Of a stretch of 12,442 nucleotides of DNA, positions 7,545 through 12,442 are shown in pieces. The position numbers and the translations under genes were made by a program. Within the stretch, counting starts at the first letter, position 1. Every line of letters begins with the position of its first letter. The notes beneath the pieces are model-generated. The model saw only the letters and a list, made by a program, of their open reading frames with translations, did no database searches and was not told the origin of the DNA. Origin of the DNA: Candidatus Ulvibacter alkanivorans (GTDB lineage: Bacteria; Bacteroidota; Bacteroidia; Flavobacteriales; Flavobacteriaceae); contig NZ_QOLC01000006.1 of the NCBI RefSeq assembly GCF_003333325.1, forward strand, positions 1-12,442, given 5' to 3'.

Positions 7545-7916
7545 TTAGTATGTTGATTCTATTTTAACTGATTTGGCGTCGCCCCATAATCCTTCGATAT
7601 CATAAAATTCACGAATGTGTTTCTGAAAGACATGTACAACTACATGTACATAATCGATCAGTACCCATTCGGCATTATCACTTCCTTCGACATGCCATGG
7701 TTTCTCTTTAATCGCCTTGCTGGTAGTTTTTTGAACTGAATTTACAATTGCATTCACCTGCGTGTTTGAAGTTCCGTCGCAGATAATAAAATAATCGCAC
7801 ACTGTATTTTCTATGGCTCTAAGATCAAGAATCTCAATGTTTTGTCCTTTTACTTCCTCAATCCCTTTAATTATTTGTGTTACAAGTTGATCTGTTTCTG
7901 ACTCTTTCTTAGACAT
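7545..7916 (-). CDS. rsfS: Ribosomal silencing factor RsfS
   Basis: A cytoplasmic factor (formerly YbeB/Iojap) that binds ribosomal protein uL14 on the 50S subunit and blocks joining to 30S, lowering translation when nutrients are scarce. 123 residues, a normal size. Family motifs in order: DYFIICDGTSNTQV (41-54), PWHVEG (73-78), WVLIDYVHVVVHVF (84-97) and FYDIEGLWGDA (104-114). The ATG at 7916-7914 is followed by a charged start, MSKKESE. It is the first gene of the rsfS-ftsH pair, 15 nt ahead of ftsH, and divergent from birA, with a perfect -7 box upstream at 7935-7942. Confidence 0.97.
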   Translation of the reverse strand: MSKKESETDQLVTQIIKGIEEVKGQNIEILDLRAIENTVCDYFIICDGTSNTQVNAIVNSVQKTTSKAIKEKPWHVEGSDNAEWVLIDYVHVVVHVFQKHIREFYDIEGLWGDAKSVKIESTY

Positions 7917-7934
7917 TAATTTTTTTTATTTGCA

Positions 7935-7942
7935 CAAAGTTA
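7935..7942 (-). promoter_or_regulatory. Candidate rsfS-ftsH -7 box (TAACTTTG)
   Basis: On the minus strand 7942-7935 reads TAACTTTG, a perfect TAnnTTTG match. A weak -33-like TTTC lies 17 nt upstream. The transcript would begin close to 7929, giving a short leader of about 13 nt before the rsfS ATG. It sits in the divergent rsfS/birA region. Confidence 0.6.
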
Positions 7943-7943
7943 T

Positions 7944-7951
7944 TACTTTTT
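7944..7951 (+). promoter_or_regulatory. Possible birA -7 box (TACTTTTT)
   Basis: TACTTTTT matches TAnnTTTG at all but the final base. It would give a leader of about 45 nt if birA starts at TTG 8002. It lies back to back with the rsfS -7 box at 7935-7942, separated from it by one base. The match is weak and the region is T-rich. Confidence 0.25.
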
Positions 7952-8001
7952 TGTTTCTTGAAACGCTTTACGCGTGTATAAGTATCACATTCTTTATTCA
8001 G

Positions 8002-8733
8002 TTGAAAATAATCAAACTTAGTGCCATCGATTCTACTAATTCCTACCTAAAGGAACTAAGTAAGAATTTAACCATCGATGATGGCCTAGTGGTCGTAGCC
8101 CAATCCCAACAAAAGGGGAGGGGACAAGCGGGAACTCATTGGCAGTCAAAATCGGGCGAAAGCCTTACTTTTAGTGTGTTTAAGCGCTACTCGAGCCTAG
8201 ACGTGCAAGAGCAAACACGCATCAATTTTGGCGTAGCTTTGGGTATCAAAACTGCATTAGATGCTATGGCAATACCGCAAGTCACTATAAAATGGCCAAA
8301 CGACATAATGTCATATTCAAAAAAAGTGGCCGGTGTTCTTGTAGAGAATCAGCTTCAAGGATCGTCGGTAGTTTCATCCATCATTGGTATTGGTTTAAAT
8401 GTAAATGAAACAACCTTCGATAATTTACCACAGGCAAGTTCTCTTCGTCTGGCAACCGGAATTAGCTACGATCTTGATGTAGTGCTTAAGCAAGTTGCAG
8501 GAGCCGTTCTGTCGAAGTTATCGAAGGTCACTTCCGAAGAAAAGATCGACTTACAACAGCAATACGAAGCCAGTTTGTTTAAAAAGGATGTGCTGTCTGA
8601 CTTCCAACCAATAGATGGAGCGCCGTTTTCCGGCTATATTCGCGGCGTAGATGCAAATGGGCAACTACTGGTCGCCCATGAAAATGGCCCAATTAAATCG
8701 TATCAATTAAAACAGTTGAAAATGCGTTTTTAG
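8002..8733 (+). CDS. birA: Biotin--[acetyl-CoA carboxylase] ligase, no DNA-binding domain
   Basis: Activates biotin with ATP to biotinyl-5'-AMP and attaches it to the biotin carrier domain of acetyl-CoA carboxylase and related enzymes, in the cytoplasm. 243 residues from TTG 8002. The catalytic domain shows KGRGQAG (38-44, biotinyl-AMP loop), KWPND (97-101), KVAGVLVE (108-115) and GIGLNV (129-134), followed by a small C-terminal domain. There is no N-terminal helix-turn-helix, so it is a ligase without the E. coli repressor function. Start choice: no in-frame ATG precedes the conserved region. Homologues, as I recall them, begin M-K-I-I-K-L-x-A-I-D-S-T-N, and TTG 8002 falls exactly at that Met. 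The frame stays open to TTG 7930, but those extra 24 residues look unrelated and overlap the promoter region. The stop overlaps the stop of the convergent SRPBCC gene. Confidence 0.93.
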   Translation: MKIIKLSAIDSTNSYLKELSKNLTIDDGLVVVAQSQQKGRGQAGTHWQSKSGESLTFSVFKRYSSLDVQEQTRINFGVALGIKTALDAMAIPQVTIKWPNDIMSYSKKVAGVLVENQLQGSSVVSSIIGIGLNVNETTFDNLPQASSLRLATGISYDLDVVLKQVAGAVLSKLSKVTSEEKIDLQQQYEASLFKKDVLSDFQPIDGAPFSGYIRGVDANGQLLVAHENGPIKSYQLKQLKMRF

Positions 8734-8740
8734 CATTTTT
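8719..8740. terminator. Hairpin carrying both convergent stop codons
   Basis: AAAATGC (8719-8725) and GCATTTT (8733-8739) form a perfect 7-bp stem with a 7-nt loop, GTTTTTA. The plus-strand arm ends in five T (8736-8740) and the minus-strand arm ends in TTTT. The birA stop (TAG 8731-8733) and the SRPBCC stop (TAA, 8732-8730) both lie at the loop and the edge of the stem. It is probably a small shared terminator. The stem is AT-rich, so strength is uncertain. Confidence 0.5.
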
Positions 8741-9122
8741 CTAAATTGGTAGCCAAGGTCTCTAGAAATTTAGTGATTGGTCCTTTGATCATCATTTTCA
8801 TCATCGGATTAAAATCACCTTCAAAACGCAGTTGGGCTTTGGAGGTGTTTTCGTCTATTGGAGTAACGTCACCGGTGAGTGTAAAGGGAAGTTTGTCGCT
8901 CATCGCACCTAATACCACGCTGTTGGGGCTGTTTACCTCTTTTACTTCTAAAGCGATCTCTGGCATTCCCTTCAAGGCAAACACGAAAGAGTTGTCGTTG
9001 ATAAGCTCGAACTTACTTGTGTTCTCTGGCATTAGTTGTTCAAAATTCTTGACGTTGCTTAAAAAATCGCATAGGTCTGAAGCCGATTTTTGAACCTGTA
9101 CTTCTTTGCTTTTTATTTCCAT
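8730..9122 (-). CDS. SRPBCC (START-like) superfamily protein
   Basis: 130 residues with the layout of a small helix-grip fold: an N-terminal strand (IKSKEVQVQKSASDL), a helix pair with FLSNVKNFEQLMPEN (20-34), alternating beta strands through about 106, then a long amphipathic C-terminal helix containing ITKFLETLATNLEK. Proteins of this superfamily hold a hydrophobic ligand in a central cavity. No catalytic residues can be named and the ligand is unknown. No signal peptide, so presumably cytoplasmic. It lies 47 nt after pyrE on the same strand and is likely cotranscribed; no promoter box is seen in the gap. It converges on birA, with overlapping stops. From memory, a gene like this recurs beside pyrE in flavobacteria, but a role in pyrimidine synthesis cannot be inferred from that alone. 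Confidence 0.82.
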   Translation of the reverse strand: MEIKSKEVQVQKSASDLCDFLSNVKNFEQLMPENTSKFELINDNSFVFALKGMPEIALEVKEVNSPNSVVLGAMSDKLPFTLTGDVTPIDENTSKAQLRFEGDFNPMMKMMIKGPITKFLETLATNLEKC

Positions 9123-9169
9123 AATTTATTTTCGATGTTAAATAGATGAGGCTTTCGGTATGGCAATAA

Positions 9170-9838
9170 CTATACCTGTTTTGCGCTACCAGTTAATTTC
9201 GGACTCCAGTTTTCGGGATCCTTTCGCCATTTTGCTAAGGTTTTAGCCTCTTTCGCTGCGATGTAATTAGATCTTTCGGCTTGGTGCAGTAAATGTTCGT
9301 AATTACTTAAGGTGTTCAACGAAACATTCGCCTCTTTAAAATTAGAATTTGCAATGTCGAAACCATAAGAAAAAATTGCCATCATACCTTTTACGGATAC
9401 GTTGGCTTCTCGTAAAGCTTCAACGGCTAATAGGCTACTCTTGCCTGTGCTTATAAGGTCTTCGACCACGACGACTTGCTGTCCGGCTTCAACAAAACCT
9501 TCAATCTTATTTTGTCGACCGTGTTTTTTGGCCTCCGGTCGTACGTATGCAAATGGAAGATTTAAATAATCGGCTACCAACGCTCCAATGCCAATGGCTC
9601 CTGTAGCGACACCAATAATGGCGTCCGGTTTACCGTACAATTCCTCGATCTGACCGGATAGATGCTCGCGCAAGAAATTGCGGATAACCGGATATGAGAG
9701 CGTAATTCGGTTGTCACAATAAATAGGAGATTTCCATCCCGAGGCCCAAATAAAAGGGTTTTGTGGTTGCAATTTAATTGCATTAATTTGCAACAGTAGT
9801 TCGGCTGTCTTTTGAGCCGTCTCTTTATTTAAAATCAT
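9170..9838 (-). CDS. pyrE: Orotate phosphoribosyltransferase
   Basis: Couples orotate with PRPP to give orotidine 5'-monophosphate, the fifth step of de novo pyrimidine synthesis, in the cytoplasm. 222 residues from the ATG at 9838, close to the 213 of E. coli PyrE. WASGWKSPIYCDNR (31-44) is the N-terminal active-site segment. KKHGRQNKIEG (104-114) is the flexible catalytic loop. VVVVEDLISTGKS (122-134) is the PRPP-binding signature. The frame stays open upstream to 9970, but those 44 residues are hydrophobic, unlike PyrE, and overlap the divergent Nudix gene. MILNKETAQKTAELLLQI is a normal PyrE start. A perfect -7 box sits only a few bases upstream (9843-9850), predicting a leaderless or nearly leaderless mRNA. 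The SRPBCC gene follows. Confidence 0.97.
   Translation of the reverse strand: MILNKETAQKTAELLLQINAIKLQPQNPFIWASGWKSPIYCDNRITLSYPVIRNFLREHLSGQIEELYGKPDAIIGVATGAIGIGALVADYLNLPFAYVRPEAKKHGRQNKIEGFVEAGQQVVVVEDLISTGKSSLLAVEALREANVSVKGMMAIFSYGFDIANSNFKEANVSLNTLSNYEHLLHQAERSNYIAAKEAKTLAKWRKDPENWSPKLTGSAKQV
9766..9794. repeat. Imperfect palindrome in the 5' part of pyrE
   Basis: GTTGCAATTTAA (9766-9777) and TTAATTTGCAAC (9783-9794) are inverted copies differing at one position, with a 5-nt spacer TTGCA. It lies inside pyrE codons 15-24, about 52-80 bp upstream of the Nudix start codon, and its right arm contains TTAATTTG, one base from the -7 consensus. It could be an operator or hairpin near the Nudix promoter. 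Part of the symmetry may instead come from the coded peptide, which reads L-Q-I-N-A-I-K-L-Q. Confidence 0.4.
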
Positions 9839-9842
9839 ACTG

Positions 9843-9850
9843 CAAATGTA
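9843..9850 (-). promoter_or_regulatory. Candidate pyrE -7 box (TACATTTG), overlapping the Nudix start
   Basis: On the minus strand 9850-9843 reads TACATTTG, a perfect TAnnTTTG match, ending 4 nt before the pyrE ATG (9838). With usual spacing the transcript would start at or next to that ATG. The box contains the ATG (9846-9848) of the Nudix gene on the other strand. No clear -33 element is seen. Confidence 0.5.
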
Positions 9851-10475
9851 TAAAGTTTTTGTGAAAGATATTCCTATAATTCTCTCGACCGAGAAAAATA
9901 TAGGTAAGCAGTATACCGCGATTCCGTTGAAGTTAGCTCGCTTTAAGAAATTGATCAAAAAAATAAACAATGGGGAGCTTATCTATGTCAATTTATACCA
10001 TAAAAATCCTGAAAAATTAGAGCGATTTCTTCGGAAAAAACTACCCTTGGTTGAAGCTGCAGGCGGTATGGTCTTTAATGACAAGAAAGAAATTTTATTT
10101 ATTAGGAGAAATTCGAAGTGGGACCTTCCGAAGGGAAAAGTTGAAAAAGGGGAAACCTACGAAGAAGCTGCTATTCGCGAAACCATGGAGGAAACAGGTG
10201 TTAGGGATCTAGAGATAAAACGATTTATCACGAAAACCTATCACGTTTTTAAGCGCAACGGAAAATTCAAACTAAAGGCTACCTATTGGTTTGAAATGCA
10301 CACCGATTTTACGGGCGAACTGGTACCTGAGCCTGAAGAGGGTATTAAAAAAGCACGTTGGAAAAATTTTGAAAAATCTCAAAAAGCACTGCGCGATTCT
10401 TATGAGAACATCAAATTGCTCTTTCCGAAGGAATATTTAACCACCCACCCTAACGATAGGGTATCGCAGGTGTGA
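9846..10475 (+). CDS. Nudix hydrolase with an N-terminal extension
   Basis: Hydrolyses a nucleoside diphosphate linked to another group, with Mg2+ or Mn2+; the substrate cannot be read from the sequence. 209 residues. The Nudix box G-x5-E-x7-R-E-x2-E-E-x-G is complete at 97-119 (GKVEKGE, then RETMEETGV), preceded by WDLPKG (92-97). About 70 residues before the Nudix domain begin MYKVFVKDIPIIL and include a Lys-rich helix (29-40), probably a small accessory domain. From memory this N-terminal extension is common in flavobacterial Nudix proteins. Its start is 7 bp from the divergent pyrE start, so its promoter must lie inside pyrE, perhaps near 9783-9790. The last 13 codons overlap the end of the convergent M14 gene. 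Confidence 0.93.
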   Translation: MYKVFVKDIPIILSTEKNIGKQYTAIPLKLARFKKLIKKINNGELIYVNLYHKNPEKLERFLRKKLPLVEAAGGMVFNDKKEILFIRRNSKWDLPKGKVEKGETYEEAAIRETMEETGVRDLEIKRFITKTYHVFKRNGKFKLKATYWFEMHTDFTGELVPEPEEGIKKARWKNFEKSQKALRDSYENIKLLFPKEYLTTHPNDRVSQV

Positions 10476-12188
10476 TGATTCATAATTAGGCGATTTTTTA
10501 TGAATCCAATCCAATTGTGCAAACCAATTGGCAGCAAAGCTGGGTTCGGCTGCTTTTTTGGCTTCAAATTCTGCTTTTATGGTCGGATTCTCATTTAAGA
10601 ATTCAATGGCCTTATCCTCCCAGACATAAGGTGAAAAACCTTCTTTTTGCTGAAGAATGGTGTCGAAGAAATTCCAGTTAAAGAACGAGTCGGGAGCTGT
10701 AGGTTCGAGTGTCTCTAACAAATAGCGAACTCCCGGTTGTTGGGTGTCTACTATGTAATCATTTTTTCGAATCGAAACTTCTTCTGTATGCGTTTCAACC
10801 TTGGTGTTATAGTGTAAGTAATGCCCTTCGTACGGTCTGTTTCGAGTCTCGAAGTCTTTTATTCGATATACTTGGGCGGTGATCACTGTATCTTGCCGTA
10901 CGCGATCCATTTTTATTTTATTCAATTTTAAAAGTTCGATCACATTCCAGTAGCCTTGGGGAATGATGTATTGTTTTGGGATCACCACCGAGTCTGTAGG
11001 GGTAAAATAATTATAGTAGGTCACATCTTTTGTATACGGTTGTTCGCGATCGTATTGCAGTCGATCCGCACCGGTGAGGGGACTTGGGGTCCTTATTCCT
11101 TCATAGCCTTTAAACGAAAGCGTAGATGTTCGAGTGCTGTCAATTTTCCAGTTTAAGGGGTAATGCTTTCCGACCTTATAATTAGCCAACGTATTCTTTC
11201 GAAGTTCGCGTATAACTTCTGCGTCCTTATCGGTGATGTAGAGCAAGCTCTTCATAAGCTCGTAGGTGCCTTCCACGCGTTCCTTATAAGGTTTTAACAT
11301 ATGTGTTTCTACCATCATTCCTAAGGTATGGAACAGCGTGGTGTACCCTGTCGAGTAACGCGGTGAATCCATAAATTGAGTAAATCCTTTATCGGGGGTA
11401 GTGTTGAATACATTAACATAAGGTGTGATATCCCAATTCTTTTGTTGTAACGAGTCTTCCAGTTGCGGCATTAGTGAGGTGTGCAAGTAGTTACCTAAAG
11501 GTCCACCTAATTTGTTGTGTTGAGTAAATAAGTGTGTAAGCACATATTGGTAATCGGCTCCATTGCTTACATGATTATCTACAAACACGTCAGGGTTTAC
11601 CATGCGGAACACTTTTGCAAAAGCTCTTGCATTTTTAGTATCTGCCTTGATAAAGTCACGATTTAGATCGTAGTTTCTAGCATTTCCTCGGAAGCCATAC
11701 GCCTCGGGTCCGTTTTGGTTGGTTCGTGTTGTACTGTTGCGATTTAAAGCACCGCCAATATTATACACGGGGATCACAGCAACGATGGTGTTTTTTGGTG
11801 CGGTTATTTTTCCTTCGGAAAGATCGCGAAACAAAAGCATAGAAGCGTCGATACCGTCACTTTCTCCGGGATGAATGCCATTATTGATTAGCATGATGTT
11901 CTTGTCACGATCGCCGGCGAATTCCGATTCGAACGTGCGATTGGTGTTAAACGTGACCAAGTGAAGCGGTTTTCCGCTGTCTGTATCATCTAATTCATAT
12001 ATGTTAACCGATTTATATTGCTTCGACAATGCTTCATAAAAGGCTATTACTTCTTCATAGGTAGCAGTTTGTTTGCCTTGCGATTTTTCAAACCTGGTTT
12101 CAAAGTCGAAGTCAACTTCCCTCTTTTCAGAATTACAAGAAAACAACAGTATAATTGATAAGATCGATAATATGCGAAGGTGGATCAT
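10437..12188 (-). CDS. M14-family zinc carboxypeptidase, predicted lipoprotein
   Basis: Predicted envelope zinc peptidase of the M14 (carboxypeptidase A-like) superfamily. 583 residues from the ATG at 12188. A short signal sequence, MIHLRILSILSIILLFSC, ends in a lipobox (LFSC) with Cys18 as the lipid-attachment site, so the mature protein is likely membrane-anchored outside the cytoplasm. The zinc ligands are His106 and Glu109 (GIHPGES) and His206 (VDNHVSNG). Glu294 in MMVETHML fits the catalytic Glu. NARNYDLNRD (169-178) probably supplies substrate-binding Arg. The C-terminal 270 or so residues after the catalytic domain are not recognised. The frame extends four codons to a TTG at 12200, but ATG 12188 gives the better signal peptide. 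No good TAnnTTTG box is seen upstream. The substrate could be peptides or cell-wall material; not resolvable here. Confidence 0.92.
   Translation of the reverse strand: MIHLRILSILSIILLFSCNSEKREVDFDFETRFEKSQGKQTATYEEVIAFYEALSKQYKSVNIYELDDTDSGKPLHLVTFNTNRTFESEFAGDRDKNIMLINNGIHPGESDGIDASMLLFRDLSEGKITAPKNTIVAVIPVYNIGGALNRNSTTRTNQNGPEAYGFRGNARNYDLNRDFIKADTKNARAFAKVFRMVNPDVFVDNHVSNGADYQYVLTHLFTQHNKLGGPLGNYLHTSLMPQLEDSLQQKNWDITPYVNVFNTTPDKGFTQFMDSPRYSTGYTTLFHTLGMMVETHMLKPYKERVEGTYELMKSLLYITDKDAEVIRELRKNTLANYKVGKHYPLNWKIDSTRTSTLSFKGYEGIRTPSPLTGADRLQYDREQPYTKDVTYYNYFTPTDSVVIPKQYIIPQGYWNVIELLKLNKIKMDRVRQDTVITAQVYRIKDFETRNRPYEGHYLHYNTKVETHTEEVSIRKNDYIVDTQQPGVRYLLETLEPTAPDSFFNWNFFDTILQQKEGFSPYVWEDKAIEFLNENPTIKAEFEAKKAAEPSFAANWFAQLDWIHKKSPNYESSHLRYPIVRVGG
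10477..10531. repeat. Two consecutive inverted repeats after the Nudix stop
   Basis: GATTCATAA (10477-10485) and TTATGAATC (10498-10506) are perfect 9-bp inverted arms with a 12-nt spacer, starting 2 nt after the Nudix stop. CCAATTG (10511-10517) and CAATTGG (10525-10531) form a second perfect 7-bp pair with a 7-nt spacer. Both lie inside the 3' coding part of the M14 gene. Neither is followed by a T run, so they are not standard terminators. They could stabilise the Nudix mRNA 3' end. Confidence 0.35.
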
Positions 12189-12200
12189 GGTAGTGAGCAA

Positions 12201-12442
12201 TATTTGAATTAATTATAAAGAGTACACACAAGTTTGGTGGATAAAGATAATTACAAGTTTAGAACAGAAGAAAAAAATAATGGAGGTTTGGAAAGATAGT
12301 AACAGAAATTAGTGGAAATAATAGATGATTATAGGTTAATTAACTATCGTTAAAAGGATTTTTGATTATATCAAATTGTTATCTAAACATATTTAAATAT
12401 TAGGTAGGTCTAAAATTTTAACCTAAAATGTTGCATAAATTC
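12201..12442. other. AT-rich intergenic region upstream of the M14 gene
   Basis: No open reading frame, RNA gene or mobile-element end is recognisable. It presumably holds the M14 promoter, but I see no perfect TAnnTTTG on the minus strand. On the plus strand GATTTTTG (12357-12364) is one base from that consensus and could serve a gene beyond the window. Two AT-rich palindromes, each with a single unpaired base, are present: ATAG-g-TTAATTAA-CTAT (12331-12346) and TAGGT-c-TAAAATTTTA-ACCTA (12405-12425). Confidence 0.5.

Noticed and set aside
8746..9093. 115-codon plus-strand open frame antisense to the SRPBCC gene
   Set aside because: The hydrophobic look comes from reading the opposite strand. 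The minus-strand frame has the SRPBCC pattern and a clean start and stop.
9839..9970. 44-residue extension of PyrE overlapping the Nudix gene
   Set aside because: The extra residues are the antisense of the Nudix N-terminal coding region. MILNKETAQ at 9838 is a normal PyrE start and the total length then fits the family.
10448..10461. Small hairpin CCCTA-ACGA-TAGGG at the Nudix/M14 overlap as a terminator
   Set aside because: The stem is only 5 bp, it lies within coding sequence before the Nudix stop, and no T run follows on either strand.
1..12442. A mobile island, defence system, CRISPR array, tRNA or rRNA
   Set aside because: No transposase, integrase, toxin-antitoxin, nuclease or repeat-spacer pattern was seen, and no cloverleaf or rRNA sequence. 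The genes are housekeeping genes in compact operons.

Overview
The window is ordinary chromosomal DNA from a member of the Bacteroidota, most likely the Flavobacteriaceae. Three things point that way. Several gene starts have a perfect or near-perfect TAnnTTTG (-7) promoter box upstream, and Shine-Dalgarno sequences are generally lacking. The protein types are flavobacterial: a short pyruvoyl phosphatidylserine decarboxylase, a prokaryotic acyl-CoA-binding protein, a BirA without a DNA-binding domain, and an FtsH with a Bacteroidota-style N-terminus. The gene order also matches what I remember of flavobacterial genomes, a recollection I could not check. Base composition looks even and AT-leaning. 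I see no tRNA, rRNA, CRISPR array, transposase, integrase or phage gene.

Layout, left to right. (1) Positions 1-14 (-) may hold the first codons of a divergent gene. valS (+) follows, then a small all-helical orphan gene (+). (2) A strong hairpin at 3134-3162 separates these from a tight minus-strand cluster. Read in transcription order it is LUD-domain protein, cdsA, psd, acyl-CoA-binding protein. Gaps of 3 nt and overlaps of 11 and 4 nt imply translational coupling. (3) Upstream of it on the minus strand is rsfS-ftsH. A hairpin and a promoter box at 5512-5554 appear to separate this pair from the phospholipid cluster. (4) birA (+) is divergent from rsfS and has no usable ATG, probably starting at TTG 8002. 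It runs convergently into an SRPBCC gene (-), and both stop codons lie in the loop of one hairpin. (5) pyrE (-) sits upstream of the SRPBCC gene. A Nudix hydrolase gene (+) is divergent from pyrE with only 7 bp between start codons. (6) The Nudix gene overlaps by 39 nt the 3' end of a convergent M14 zinc-carboxypeptidase lipoprotein gene (-). (7) About 240 bp of AT-rich DNA without a gene closes the window.

Functionally this is core housekeeping: tRNA charging, CDP-diacylglycerol and phosphatidylethanolamine synthesis, membrane proteolysis, ribosome silencing, biotin attachment, pyrimidine synthesis, nucleotide clean-up and envelope peptide hydrolysis. I found no new defence or mobile system. 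The points worth a second look are the compact regulatory arrangements (pyrE/Nudix, birA/SRPBCC, Nudix/M14), the membership of the phospholipid operon, and the unassigned 80-residue protein.
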